Assembly (NCBI GenBank): GCA_026874595.1
Contig: CM049315.1
Span: forward strand, 38,146,164 to 38,210,163
Origin: Sipunculus nudus
Lineage: Eukaryota; Annelida; Sipuncula; Golfingiida; Sipunculidae
Direction: 5' to 3'
Length of the DNA: 64,000 nt
The notes beneath the pieces are model-generated. The model saw only the letters and a list, made by a program, of their open reading frames with translations, made no database searches and was not told the origin of the DNA. Below, in pieces: positions 11,200 to 24,426 of the stretch. The position numbers and the translations under genes are program-made. Positions within the stretch are counted from its first letter, which is position 1; each line of letters opens with the position of its first letter.

Positions 11200-12570
11200 A
11201 TAATCATCGTTAATTCAAATATACTGCATACAGTCGTGCGAAGTCAATTTGACTTTTTTTTTAAATTTGACACATGGTCCTATCCAGATGTACGAAAATT
11301 TGATCTACGGACTTTTGGACAAAAACGAGGAGCACCAATGTATTAAGTGAAAACTTACCGGAAAATACTATATATGGACATTGTAACAGTTAACACATTT
11401 TCCGTTACATATAATATAGGGGGTAAGGTTACAAGAGCTGTATTCTGTCGAGATAAACTTAACACGGCTAAGAAGGAGGATTTTATTTGGTGTGATCGAG
11501 GGAAGACCACTAAGTAAAACAATAGCCTGGACTTGATGCTCTGAAAAATAACAGAAGCGATTTTATAGAACATTGTTGGTCTGGCTCGACTGGAACATGG
11601 GAGAACTCGGTCAGCACGCTGGTATCCAGGTACTTTTGTTTGATAAATTGAGCCACGTTGACATATTCACGTGAGAAAGTATTTATAGCGCTAGCAAGGA
11701 ATCTGGGAACCGAGCACTGTTTTATTCCTGAGGCAAACTATGTTTAGACGTTTGGCTTTGAGTAACTAACAAAGGCTTACGAAATCCCGTTCTTTCTTAA
11801 CAGACACGTACAGTCTAGAAGAATTTATATCGTTCTGTGGTTAAATTAAATGTCCATGTTATTGAGTTGTTGTTTTAAAGGTTTATATATACACTATCGC
11901 CGGATGCCACAGCGTCTGCATGTATTACTCCTGAGTTAAATATTTGTGGAAAATGGTGCCAAAAAGCCTTGCCTATTGATAAATTAGGCGCCTGAAGCAT
12001 GCTTGAGTAAGTATACTGTGTTTACAGACTTGCATGTACATCTTTCACTTGGTGTGATGATTTCCTCAATTGTCTGACGACAGAGTTCCAGGAGAAATGA
12101 GCAAGAATGTCGAGTGTCTGTGAAGTACCGGAGCGATAATGATACCTGATTCTGCCAAAGATTTCAACTACTTGTAACGGGCGGCAGACGCTAGGACAGA
12201 GTTGTGAAATTGAACATCTGTGGGAAAATAAAAAAGTTTAGCAGTTTAGGATTTCCAATATAAGTTTGTCGGGGCCGATATGGTGTGGAGTTAGGACTTT
12301 TAATAAATGTGTTTGTGTGTGAGACAGTGAGAGGAGAGCGAGAGCGTAAGGTGAATGATAATCAAATAACTACAACAAATATAGAAATCGGCAGCAAATG
12401 TTGGGCATCTTGTGTCCACACAAATTATAAACATATGGCTCTGCCGTATTAAAACATATTTATGGTGACCATTCCATCGATATGGATGAAACTTACACGT
12501 ATCAGGAATATCTAACTTCGTGTCCAGTCTCCACGTGTGTTTACATGGCCTCGTTTTCAGTTCGGCAATC
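11200..12570. other. Intergenic or P450 upstream intron, no feature recognised
   Basis: No supported gene. Short open frames (for example 11355-11573 and 12300-12605 on the minus strand) have no recognisable domain or splice context. Confidence 0.4.
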
Positions 12571-12574
12571 ACGT

Positions 12575-12738
12575 TCGCTGATTGGCCATTAGACATGTCG
12601 TTCACGCACTCGCCGTCAGGCCAATTGAGTCTGCCGAAGTATTTAAAAGTTTCACAGTTCAGTTTTCAGAGAGGGGGCCTTATATTTCAGTATATTCATC
12701 TCTAATACAGCTAGCTCTCTTGCAGTAGTTCAACAGGT
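12575..12738 (+). promoter_or_regulatory. Candidate core promoter and short first exon
   Basis: An inverted CCAAT box (GATTGGCC near 12579), a second CCAATT near 12620, a TATA-like ATTTAAAAG near 12641 and an initiator-like TTCAGTTTTCAG near 12657 occur in promoter order. A possible donor CAACAG|gtatct follows at about 12738. I could not connect it to a coding exon, so the downstream gene is unknown. It could be an unlinked chance arrangement. Confidence 0.25.
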
Positions 12739-12790
12739 ATCTAAATCAATGGTGCTACTGAAAATATTATCCAACTTAAAAGATAATATG

Positions 12791-12829
<39 letters not shown>

Positions 12830-13213
12830 TGAAGTATAATTAAAATTCTGAAATCTTATCCAATTACCTTATACAAGATATTACTGATATGATCAGGAAA
12901 TGAAATATTAAAATGAGGCGCCAACATTTTCTTCTATCCCTGTCTAAATGGCGTACATTACAGGTGTAATGTATAAATCCATTCTCAAGGAAAATTGTTT
13001 CAAATAATTCTGATAATTATAAGAGGATATAATTACAGAAAGAATTTTTGTATTGCGATGTACAGTATAGCGTTAATGTGATGAAGCAACAACGAACGAT
13101 ACGACCTGAAAATAAGGAAAAATAGCTAAAGTTGTCTGATATAGAAATATTAAATAAAAACAATGATAAAAAAATTAAATGATTACATTAAGTTATAAGA
13201 AAATTACTCTACA

Positions 13214-13619
13214 TGTTACTTATAAATAAAATTGTTCATATCTTCTTGCAAAGGTTCCAGGGCTCGCTTGCTTACATCGAAAATTGACTGGACAGTGTTA
13301 GTAAAGACCAGCGGCTCCCATGTACATTCACTTGGCTCAGTGTTAGCTGAACAGATGTTTTGTGTGGCTGTGATGAATGTTAACCCGACAGCTTTGTACA
13401 TGATTTTATTTGTAAGCTGTAGAGCATTTCATGGGCCATCAGCTCAGGCATCTCATGTCTGGAATGTTCAGCTATGTTGGACTTCAAACTAAGATACTTG
13501 GTATCGTGTTTCCCCATCAGGGCAAATTCAATGCCTGCATGAGACAGAGTATAAAATGTTCTGCGCAAAACGTAATATATCACGAAGTGTGGTCGATGTT
13601 CCACACTAGAATTATACAT
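13214..13619 (-). pseudogene. Possible decayed coding sequence of unknown identity
   Basis: Two minus-strand open frames abut and overlap at about 13380-13401. Read downstream, the first ends with EMLYSLQIKS and the second begins MYKAVGLTFITATQ and ends LEPLQEDMNNFIYK. Their amino-acid composition is protein-like, with balanced charge and few low-complexity runs. The overlap suggests one ancestral reading frame broken by a frameshift. I do not recognise the family. The plus strand is also open here, so this may be chance. Confidence 0.25.
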
Positions 13620-13639
13620 TGCAGTCGTTCAAAATCTCC

Positions 13640-14259
13640 TTACGTTTAACGTCTCCTTTTTTTAGCAAGTTTTTCAAGGTTTCAACACCAGGGCAAGGAA
13701 TCAAACAAACGGGAGGGGGTGTCGCGGATTTAAAATTCATACACCCGGTAAAACGGACACCCCGGTATAACGGACAAATCGTTCAGTCCCGTGACTGTCT
13801 GCTCTGGAGGGTTTTCACTGCAGTTGGATGCACAATGCGATGCCACAATCTCATTGGTCTGATTACAATTGTTTGCCTGTGCGAGCCCTGGTGCTGAAAC
13901 CCGGAGTACGTTGCTATACAAAGCTACGGTTCAAACGAAGGAGATCAGATATAGTATATAACCGCTGCGCGAGCTGAGACCCAAAACGCCATACGGGTTT
14001 AAAAAACTCAACAGAGGAGCTTGGGTTATTATATTTACAATTCACATACACACACACATATATATTAGTGCGGTAATCATATCATCCAAGGTCGACTTGC
14101 TGTCAGACGACTGTTGGCTTCACAAGGTAACGTTTTGATATCACTGAGAGGATTTGATTCTTTGCATGTGCATAACCGTTTAATTATGCAAAAAAAAACC
14201 CAAAAAACCCAAAAAAAACAATCGATTTAATCTCTTTTTAAAGAAACTGACCAATCATC

Positions 14260-14311
<52 letters not shown>

Positions 14312-15340
14312 TGAGAGAGAATGAGAGAAAAAAATACAGAGAGATAGATTAAGAGAGAGTGCAAGAAACAATGATGGATTATATCTGAATTTTAAAGAAC
14401 TAAACACCTGACTGAAAGTTTTTTTTTCTATTTGTTCTTTATTTTCAGTATAAACCTTCACGTTTACACCAAATATATCAGGATTGGTAAAAAAATAATA
14501 ATGTTTAAACTGCCTTCTAAGGTGTATCAGAAGCAAAACCTGGATGAAACAAAGTTTACATTGTCATATATTAGACAGTTCAACTGCAAAGGACTGTGGT
14601 AATGTGGAAGTTCTGTTAATAAATTCTATTGGCCAAAACTGGACCCAGAAAAAGTTCTAAAGAAGTCGTGTTTTATATTTTTTTTTTCATGCTTTACATG
14701 GTTACAGAGGTATGGATGAAATTGAAAAAAAATGTAACTGTAGAAGTAACTGTAGAATTTGCAAGGTATCATGTAAACATGAAAAAAAATATTACGAGAT
14801 CGATGATCATATCGAAGTTGAGGGCAGTCCGTTCTGAAAATATTGGGAAAGGGTCTTGTTAATGTTGATTATTTTTGTTTACACACTTAATAGTGATGTA
14901 AGAGGTTATTTATACAATTTTCAAAACTCTCTTCAAAGTAGGTTACGCAAGGGATAATTTTCTTAGTCTCTAAAAGTACTCTGATCATTAGCCGAATAAA
15001 AATAGAAATCTCTAAAGGGCCTGCTTTTAAAAGGTTTAAAAAAGGTTTAAAAGGGTTAAAAACTCTTAATATTGTGTGAACATATATATTTATAAAATAT
15101 ATATATATATAATTTTTACTACAACAAGGAAAGGTTACGAACAAATCGTTAAATGTCTTCCGATTGCACAAGTACTTAAATTACAAACTGACCAATTAGA
15201 TCAGAGTTCGTGCCGCTGAATAACACATTACCTACACTGCCAAAACGTTTTGTAAAAAGAGAAAATACCATGCGCATTTGCCAGCTGTAAAAATCATTAA
15301 AATACCTTGGTCAAGAATTTTACTTAATCTGATGCAATAG
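13640..15340. other. Noncoding; TA microsatellite and a TIR-like fragment
   Basis: Contains ACGGACACCCCGGTATAACGG at about 13755, which resembles the terminal sequence of Tigger/pogo elements but lacks a visible partner. Also contains a (TA)n tract at 14263-14308 and A-rich stretches. No gene recognised. Confidence 0.4.
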
Positions 15341-15357
15341 TTAAACTAAAATCTTAC

Positions 15358-15475
15358 CTTTTTCAGCACGACATGTGTATCATTCAATATGTGCGTGTTG
15401 GGCACCCCTCGTGACAGACAGTGGGTGGGATAAATCCAGAGAGAACAGGAGCACAAATGCGCATGCGCAATAAAA
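15358..15475 (-). promoter_or_regulatory. Candidate NRF1-type promoter and 5' noncoding exon
   Basis: The perfect palindrome TGCGCATGCGCA at 15458-15469 is the consensus NRF1 binding site. Reading on the minus strand, a strong donor GAAAAAG|GTAAGAT follows at 15358. This could be the noncoding first exon of the P450, whose ATG is preceded by an acceptor at about 10475, but that link is an inference from orientation and signals only. Confidence 0.3.
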
Positions 15476-15949
15476 CGTTACATATAGGCAAAGCTGAAGT
15501 GAACATATTCCAGCTGTTACGCGTTACATGGGTTGGATAAGAGTTATAAAAAGGTATGCGCAGAGTGCTGTACTAATATATACACTATGTATCCCGTTGA
15601 CCTAACAGCGGATAATGGCCCGTACCCTGTCAAAGTTAGAACGGCTGCAAATATATCCAGATTAACACGATGTAGGCCCTGTTACTGCTACAGGCCTCAC
15701 AAGAACCAGCAAAGGCACAAGAAGACTTAAGAACAGTGTTCAGGATGCGGTGATACCTTTGGTCTCTAGTAATAAGAACAGTTTACCATTTGCAAGATAC
15801 TGAAGCACAGATACTCCTTGGAAGCTCACGTGCTTTTGGTTTAGTTGGGTACGAACAGCTGGTAGTCCAGATATGTATTTGAAAAGAACGCGCTGACTGT
15901 ACTATATTTAAAATTTGCGTCATTATTTTATATATATTACACTAATTAA

Positions 15950-16215
15950 TTGTCTCCGGTAGGAGGATATGGGTTTTACTAACTTGTATTTTGCGTGTTT
16001 GTGTGTGTTTGTTCACAACATAATTCACACAATCATGAAAGGAATCTCAAGGCATTTCGGAAATTGGCTAAAGAAGAATTGATTAGATTTTGATGTGGAT
16101 CCGGCTCATGATCCGAATCCAGGAACGTCATCAAGTCATAAAGGAATATTAAAAAAAGTACAGTCATTTATGCACGAATGAACCTGGCAATATGGGCCAA
16201 ATATAAGAATGATGG
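15950..16215 (+). repeat. Dispersed repeat, copy 1
   Basis: Shares with 20290-20560 the order GTGTTTGT...TTTGTTCACAACA/GTAAT, AAGAATTGATT/AAGAATCGATT, GATTTTG(A/G)TGTGGAT, TCCG(A/G)AT, TACAGTCA(T/C)TTA and ATGGGCC(A/G)AAT. The two copies lie in the same orientation about 4.3 kb apart. The type of element is not clear and neither copy codes for protein. Confidence 0.65.
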
Positions 16216-18065
16216 AGAAAGCAGATAACACCGAATTAACGATTAATGACAATGATAAAAACATTTGCAATATACAATTTATTAGTTATTATGATAGAAA
16301 ATGAAGATATGAAATTAAAGATATTGTACTGTGAAGAAACAGACTGAACTGCAATAGGGTAAGATAAATCAGGTAGATTGGAAATCCATCCAAACAAATA
16401 ATATATTAAATAGATTATTATCCAAAGGCAAATAAATTCTCCGCCGAAGGAGGTATTTTGACAAAGGAGCATCCCCTAGAATAATGTACCTAATCCAGTA
16501 AGACTAGATTAATACCAGCCACGAAAATGTGAGAAATTCCTGCTGTAAATATCCAGCACCGCCACAAGTGCTGGAGCTCCAATTCAGATAACATATTTGA
16601 TTGTTTACTGTCTAGTAAGGTACACGTGTTCTTAAACTGTACACCAAGCATTAATGGAAACAAAAACACACCCGTAAACTTGACCCAAGCCCCGGAATTC
16701 CTACTGAGCAAGTCCATCAATATAAATAATGATTTCAAATACAAAAGGGGGTTATGTTTTCATCCGTGTCTGTTTGTATAGGATAACCAGAAAAAGCTTC
16801 TAATCCATATATCCACGGAATTTCGTAGAAAGGCGGGATATCAATCAAAGATTATCTCATTATATTTTAGCCCGTTTGCCGGATAAAGGAATGGAAAAGC
16901 AGGATTGCTTTCCCTTGATGGAGGTATGCGCTCTAAGTACTTCACCATTCGAGTCATTCACTTAATGTTCACATTTAGTCTATGCTTGCAAAGGAATTTA
17001 TGTTTACTGAAACTAAACGTCTAAAAAGGCCGCGGTGATAAACAGGTTATTGCACACGTGCATGAATTGTTGCAGTCATGAGTAAAACAAGTTCATAGAA
17101 ATACTAGTCATGCAAAGTCAGTAACAGTCCCAGCATTGTTAAGTCAAATGGCCGCTTTAAAACAACAGTCACCAAACAAAATTGTAATTCGGCTTCAGTT
17201 ATTGAAACTTAACAAGACAGACGACAGTACATGGAATACATACTTAACATTCTGTATAGTGTGTTTACATTTTTACTCTATCCTTAGTCGTTTCTTAATA
17301 TTGTCTGACAAATCATTTATCACACAAAGGGCGTAAGAACACACAGAAAGCCTATTCTGAGTATATCAACTAAATGGGAATAATTGGAGCGTTGTTTTAA
17401 AAAAACAAATTTATTATTAAAAAATTATTTAAATTTAGGGGTTTTAACGCATGGGCCTGGGGGACAAAACGAACTTTAGCAGTGTTTAGTCACGCTTAAT
17501 TAAACATTCACTAAGGTGATTTCTAACTGTGGTGTTATATAGACAAATTAATACCGAGCGTAGACTTTGCAGTAACCAGATATATCTGCTTGGCTAACAA
17601 GTGGGTGATTGAAAAAGAATAAAGGATTTTTTTTTTATTTGGAAAGGAAAAAAACGATTAAAACACGTTGATTCTATTACTTCTTAAATTGTAACGTGTC
17701 AAGTGTTAATAATGTACATGTTTGGAATCGTGTATCACAAAGCATAAATCTAAGATTGCTATGTCTGTATTTACATCTGATAATTAGGAACCTACAAATA
17801 TATTTGAAGGAATAAGAGAAGGTTACTTTTTCACTATATTGATATATCGTTGTATTAAAATGTGCACTTAAACATTAATTTTTTTATTATGTTTATATTA
17901 TGTTACGGAAACTTTAGTATTAACGTTTTAAGACATATGGGCATGTGGGACAAAAATGAATCTGTCAAGGTGTGGTCACGCTTAATTACACATTTGTTAA
18001 AGTCGTTGCTCAATTTCTTTCAGTGCATGTGCCTGTTAAGGCGAGGGCGTTTGTGATATATATAC
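16216..18065. other. Noncoding region upstream of the acyltransferase gene
   Basis: No gene recognised. GATGGAGGTATGCGCTCT near 16917 resembles the tail often seen in the kind of dispersed repeat at 15950 and 20290. Short AT-rich open frames show no protein-like features. Confidence 0.4.
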
Positions 18066-18069
18066 CTTT

Positions 18070-18264
18070 CTGGCTCCTGTATGACACATTCCTTATATAT
18101 ATATATATACTTAATCACATTTCAAATATATTTCAATATAATATTTCTCAGTAAACTCATAAATGGAGCATGTCTATGTTCTTTTCAAATCTATAGTTCA
18201 TTTGCAATATATATATATATATATATATAACTGGAAATAAATATATATATATATATGTATATAC

Positions 18265-18334
<70 letters not shown>

Positions 18335-18452
18335 ATTCTCTGAAAAGTGGGGGGGGGGGGGATGATAACATTGGCCATCCCCCCTTGCCAAAAAGTGGGG
18401 GGATATATACCCCCCATCCCCCCCCCCCCCCCCCCCATATTGACGCCCCTGT
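18070..18452 (+). repeat. Dispersed repeat ending in ATATTGACGCCCCTG, second copy
   Basis: Homologous to 9640-9977 with the same order of blocks. Two long TA tracts (about 18211-18230 and 18271-18329) expand its centre, and G- and C-runs flank CTTGCCAAAAAGT. It ends about 100 bases before the TATA box of the acyltransferase gene. Confidence 0.6.
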
Positions 18453-18555
18453 TCGTCAGTTCAGCTTGTATGGTATATACCGCTAACCATTGACCTGAAT
18501 CAACCGACCTCCTCTAATTCTCTGATCACACACTGCACGGGCCGCCTATAGGCCC

Positions 18556-18563
18556 TATATAAA
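18556..18563 (+). promoter_or_regulatory. TATA box of the acyltransferase gene
   Basis: TATATAAA lies 104 bases before the start codon at 18660. TCAGATG at 18591-18597, about 35 bases downstream, fits an initiator. The region between is more GC-rich than its surroundings. Confidence 0.6.
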
Positions 18564-18659
18564 CACAAGAGCAGCCACGCTGGAAGTAGGTCAGATGAGT
18601 TCGCCGAGCGGCTCAGTCCTCTGTGGTGCTTGTTGGTTTCAGCTCAGGGAGGTATCGAA

Positions 18660-21600
18660 ATGTTCAGTCTCGGTGAGTTATGCTTCATCGTGGTAACTAT
18701 AACTATAATATACATATGAAAAAAAACCCGGAGAAATCACAGAATCATGGCTTCACCCCTGAAATATTCGCATGTTTATGCGCTACACGAACTGAGCCAC
18801 AGAGGCACTGTTTGCTGTACTTGCACACGGCCGTGCAGCGTGTACCATTGTAGTATTTATTGCTAGCTGTTTTATAATATCTCCGGTAGATGGCGAGAGG
18901 TACTAAGTGTACATGTACATTCTCCTTGGCTATTTGGTTTGTGACTCATTACTCAAAACGTATCCATTTTCAAATATTCCGAATTCTAGGATAACTGTTA
19001 TCCTATAACTTTCGAGGTACTAAAGATTTTAATCTTCCAATTTAACACTATCCAGCTATGTTCTCGGGTGAATCCGAAAATGGGTAGGCCTACCTTGAAC
19101 TTAATCTTCATGGAAGTATTGAAGTATTACATATTCCCCCCTCAAAATCCACACAAAAATTGTTTTCGCCGTGTTCTCGGGATAGTTAAAAGTACTGGTG
19201 ATCTTGACCTTGATCTACAAGGTCAAATCTGCCGTTGTCTAGCATTTTTGTCACCCCCATATTAAAAAAAATAATTCATTTTCTTCCCTCAAATGTGAAA
19301 CAAGTGGTTTTCATATCATGGACATGTACAGATATGGATTATAGGGGCTGAAGGCAAAGTCTTATTTATTTGGGGTCATTAGTGACCTTGAATCTTTCTA
19401 TATTTGATGAAAAAAAAAACAAAACAAACAAACAAAACACATTTCCCAAGTGGTTAAATGTATTAATCTGGAAATCGAAATGAAAGCCAGGTGGTAAGTT
19501 TTCAGAATAGTTCGAAAATCAGTGACCTTTAAGATCGAATCGGCCAAATACATGATTACGGTGATTGTTGACCCCCATAACTCTCTAGGTACTTAATCTG
19601 TTTTCTTCAAATGTGACACAAATTCTTTCTACATATTTTCCGATATGGCACAATTCTTGATCCCCCCCCCCCATTTTAGGTATAGGGAACAATCATGGAC
19701 ATATGTCTATTTAATAAAACCATTCTTGTAAAGTCCTGTAATGAGACTCATTCATGATTTCAAAGTATTTATATTAAACGCCGGGACTTCGTTGAAAAGT
19801 TCATGCCCGTTTTACATTGGTGAACTCAAAAAGGCAGTATACGAGATTCCCTCGCCGATTAAGGCATGAGGTTCTTAAACGGGCTCTTGGGGATCATGGT
19901 TCATTGTGCTCGTCTGTAGAAATTTTTGAGTGTGGTGGATCATGCAAACATGCAAACACTACGCCATGCAGGGTGTACACGTACCGTGGTTGTCATCATA
20001 TATGTCGCCAACGAAGCATATATTCACTTATTAAATTGACGTAAACAGCTGATCCAACATATGCGGTTGCAGCACTGCTTCGACAACATACGATTGTCGG
20101 ACCGGTCGTTAGATGATTTTAGACTAATGGAGGGTATACAAATCTTATAGTATTAGCTCAGGATTCATAATTTTACCATGGGTCCTATAAGCGGATATAT
20201 TCAGCTTATCAAAATTGCAAATGTAAATAACAGTCATGAATGTTAAATTGTATTTGTCCACTTTGAGTAAAACAGATTCGGAATGTCAATTATTTCCTCC
20301 CCCATGAGGGTATGTATGTGTTTGTGTATTTGTTCACAACGTAATCCACTCAGTTATGAATCTCATTAAGTTTCAGGGCATATCGGGAATGTGCCAGTGA
20401 AGAATCGATTCGATTTTGGTGTGGATTGTGCACATCATCCGGATTAAAAAACTTCATCGAGGATTTTTTTCTAAAGTACAGTCACTTAACCACGAATGGA
20501 CCTCTGAACATGGGCCGAATAAGTGAATGCATAATCGGTTTTGGGAGCATCGCGGAGGTTTTGCATTCCTTATAATGCATATTTTTAGTTTGAATTAGTT
20601 GACTAATAACGGACCAATCATAGTTCGATTTTTCAGTACACGGTCTCTAAATACTGGTTTGAAATTTGCTTTGCATGATCATGGATTGCATTAACCGTTA
20701 AATAAGACATTTGGCATCACCTCTATTTCTTCATTTTTACTAAAGTTTAAGGGTTATATAGAAACTGAAAAATTATACTTTTATCAACATTAATATTAAT
20801 AATATTATTAGAGTAATACAACTCAGCAATGATATATTAAACGCGTAGGAATCATTAATAAAACAAACTTATTTACTTTATTTTTTTCTGTTGTTTTTAG
20901 ACGATGTTGGTTCCCTGCTCCTAATGGTGACCTTTACCATTCTCGGGGGTTACGTCCTTCTTCGTCTGCTTTACCGAGACAAAAGAGAAAAAGGAGCACA
21001 AAAGGGGAACACCTATGACCCAAGCATAGGGCGACCGATGGGCTTTCAAGAAAACATGTTCTGTTTGTTGGGAGAGCAAGGAACATGTAATCTGTCTAAT
21101 GCTGTGATTGTGGCGTCGAAGAAACCAGTGACTGAAGTAGCAGTGTCAAATGCTTTGGAAAAGTTATCAAAACTTCACCCGCTCCTGCGTATGTGCGTTA
21201 AATATTCCGACGATCAGCCATGGTTTGTACCCCTTGATAACTTTAAAGTTCCTCTGAGGTTAAGTAAGCGACGAGATTGGATACACGTAGCGGAAGATGA
21301 GTTACTGGAGAGTTTTGACTCGGCTAAGGAGCCTCTATGGCGAGCAACGTTTCTTCCAGAGGCTACAACAGACAAATCGGCCTCGGGTTATCCACACGTG
21401 TGTGTTGTTGTATTCACGTTTAACCACGCGATTATAGACGGAATATCGTATCTTCATTTATTTAATATGTTTCTGGAAGAACTGACAGCGGAACTTGATA
21501 ATAAAAACTCCGGTAATACTCCATTGCCTCTTGTTGGGCATATGAATGAATACATGAATCCCGACTCCATAACGAGCATCAAATGGAACCTCATCCGGTT

Positions 21601-22438
21601 GCTGTTGAACATCATATTTTTCTACCAGCCCCTGCGAACACGAATTTCTAAGCTGATGATGGGATCGCACGAAACAGATTTTTACAAAACAGTAGGACAT
21701 GAGATTGATCACGACCCCTCATCATTGGTCCGTACGTGTTATATACCGGATGAATTCGATGAAGCTTTCACAAAACGTCTCCTGCAAACGTGTCGGAGCC
21801 ACAAAGTGACCGTGCAGGCGGCGGTGCAAACGGCCAGCGGTCTCTCTCTGATGAGGATGATGAACACCCGGGTTCCAACGGAGAAACCAAGGAACATCAA
21901 AACCGGACTGACATTGAATCTGCGCAGGTTTTACGAGGAAGACTTTGACCCAAGACATTTAGGACTGCATATCTCTATTTTGATGACCAGAGTAGATTTC
22001 CCATCAGACGCCATAACCAAAGAGACTTTTTGGAAAATCGCTGGTGGTGTATCCAGGCAAATACGAGAACTGATCGAAGCTAAATACTACCTGTTGATTC
22101 CTGTATTTGGAGCAGCGTTAGGGTACATGAAGAAATCGGAGATCCCTGAGAACAAACATGACAAATACTCGGGTAGAGCTGGGCACCTCACCATCTTCTC
22201 CAACCTTGGAAATTGTCCATTCTTGAGTCGATCTGAAACATCCACAACTAAGTTCTTGGGAATATACGGAGGTTCGAGTGAGCACTTACGTGGTCCCACG
22301 TTCAAGCATAACTTGATCACATTCGATGGCAGACTCCACGTCAACACTACTTACTACAGCCACATCGCCTCACGTGAAACCGCGGAGGAATATGTGACAG
22401 GCTTTAAAGATATGTTAAATATGGCATTAAGTGAATAG
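18660..22438 (+). CDS. Membrane-anchored acyltransferase, condensation/alcohol-acetyltransferase-like
   Basis: Two exons, 18660-18672 and 20901-22438, join across CTCG|GTGAGT and TTTTTAG|ACGATG to give 516 residues beginning MFSLDDVGSLL. A hydrophobic segment at about residues 9-29 followed by RDKREK should anchor it in a membrane with the enzyme domain on the cytosolic side. FNHAIIDG has H180 and D184 in the HxxxDG catalytic arrangement of the chloramphenicol-acetyltransferase/condensation fold. The C-terminal half has SNLG at 438-441 and ITFDGRLHVNTTYY, which match the alcohol-acetyltransferase and PapA5-like branch. These enzymes transfer an acyl group from CoA or a carrier to an alcohol or amine; the substrate here cannot be told. 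TATA box, start context and poly(A) signal are present and the frame is intact. The 2.2-kb intron carries a dispersed repeat. Confidence 0.88.
20290..20562 (+). repeat. Dispersed repeat, copy 2, in the acyltransferase intron
   Basis: Homologous to 15950-16215, with a longer right end reaching CATGGGCCGAATAAGTG and GCGGAGGTTTTGCATT. It lies wholly inside the intron, about 340 bases before exon 2. Confidence 0.65.
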
Positions 22439-22475
22439 GGGAAGTGAATACACGTGTCACTCTTATAGTGGTTTT

Positions 22476-22481
22476 AATAAA
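22476..22481 (+). terminator. Poly(A) signal of the acyltransferase gene
   Basis: AATAAA lies 38 bases after the stop codon, followed by a T-rich stretch, which fits a short 3' UTR. Confidence 0.6.
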
Positions 22482-24248
22482 TCGGACCATTTGTGTATTA
22501 TTCTACATTCATCAAAGGTCCACGGTTATATCTCCAAAATATAGTTTTAGACATTGATTAAGACTTTTAGCTTCACCGGGGTTATCCCCTATATGATAAT
22601 CATAAAATTGAGGTATAGCATTTCAAATACTTAAATATATCCTTGTTCCTTGAAAAACGTCAACATTTATAGGGGAGTTATGAAAATAATATTTACTTTG
22701 TATTTTTTATACTTGAAAAGGAGATTTTCGTACATAATTCGTAATGAAGATTGTGATAATATTAAAAGAGTTAGTTTTGTCATCATTTTGCTGTACCCCA
22801 TCATAAGGATTTGTGCTGACGTCTCTGTCATATTCACGTTTATTTTCCATGTGACTCGTATAAAAGACATACTCAACCTGTATAATGTGTATATGATTTG
22901 TTTCAGTTCTAATACGAGTCCTTGTTGGTCAGCACATAAAAATAGTACTTTAATCAATTGGATAATTTCTGTTCAACTTAAATTGTCGTTCTTAGAAGAA
23001 TAATATATTGACCTACTGCAATATGTGCACTTTTTTTTTTTTTTTAAATTCTGATTGTTTTTATCACATGAGCCTTTTAATTTTTTTGAGATTTACGTCC
23101 CATCACTATCACTTAAACTTTTTCACACATATTTTTTTCATTATCATAATTTTGATAAAGATATAAGGTTTTGAAATTCAGCTGAAATATTAGATTATCC
23201 CCTTAATAATACTTTCAAACCACATTTTATACACTTGGTGCCACTAATTTCCAATGGGCCTAACAAGAATATAACAGATCATACATAAATTGCCTATAAA
23301 ATACTGGTTGTTTGCGAGTCTCTGGTGTAGTATAAGTTAACTGCGGTAAATTCAGTGTCAAAGGTCACATGTAATAGGTGCCACACGCCAGATATTGTAC
23401 AACTTGGACAAACAATGGTGTTTGCGCACTATTGCAAGCCGAGACCGGAAGAACATGTTTATTCCAATACATCAGTCAATGTTCTCACGGGAATCAGGGG
23501 AGCCTCAAAAAGCTGTTATATGTGGGAAAGACTAGTCAGCCATGACAGTTTGAACTCTTTAATACTGGATGTAGTAATATGCATATAGGTCAAGCGATAC
23601 TTTACGGTAGGAACATGCAAACATACTGCTACCACATGTTTGAACACAAACGTATCTTGCTGAGCAAAGAAAAAGGGTACAAGAAAGTAAGACTCATATG
23701 TAAGCATCGTATGGTGCATCCTCCATAAAATATTAAAGGATGACTGCTTCTGATCGATGTTTAAACCAGAACTGAGACCGATAACATTTTGTTTCGAAAC
23801 AAAGACCATGCCCTCTGAGACCGAGACCAGCTACAGAATTCCTACATCCATAATGACCAGGAAGTAACAAGTGTTTTTTTCTCAAATGGTTAATAATAAA
23901 TATAAACTAGTATAAAAAGTTTTTATTGAGGGATCTCTCAAATTAGTCCTGTATATCAAGGGCGACAAACTGAAGGGAAATACGTTTGCTCTACTGCCAC
24001 TGATCAAAGTTTTTAATATTATGTTAGGAGGGTCAGAACGTTTATTTTCATTTTTACACGCCTTCTCCATATGCCAAAGTATAATATGCTGCTGTCCTTA
24101 CTGTATGTACTTAATTATAAACTAATGAAATTCGCTTATCGCCAGGTCATCCTCACAACTTTTTGCTGTATGTATATGTGTGCAAATATGTTTGTATAAA
24201 AGTGTGTTCGTTCGTTTGTTTTCAAATTATGTACTGAACAATATTTTA
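22482..24248. other. Intergenic, no gene recognised
   Basis: AT-rich. Overlapping open frames on both strands at 22650-23003 are of low complexity. The open frames at 23355-23809 lack domains or splice context. Confidence 0.45.
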
Positions 24249-24426
24249 CAGTGTAACCAGTCTGAAAACCACCTGTCTTATTAGGAATACCTTTCTGTTA
24301 ACACGACACTTGAGTGAACCGAAAACATTCACTTTGGTTATAACCGATTCGTCTAATAAGACCACTTGTGAATTAAGACCCCTTTTGGCCAGTCCCATAG
24401 GTCCTCTTATTTAGCAGGTGTCACTG
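24249..24426. mobile_element. Small TA-flanked element, Tigger/pogo type
   Basis: Starts CAGTGTAACC after TA and ends GGTGTCACTG before TA, giving short terminal inverted repeats and a TA duplication as in Tc1/mariner and pogo elements. The 178-base interior is noncoding. Confidence 0.55.

Noticed and set aside
22650-23003. Overlapping frames on both strands after the acyltransferase
   Set aside because: Low-complexity AT-rich sequence open on both strands; no protein signature.
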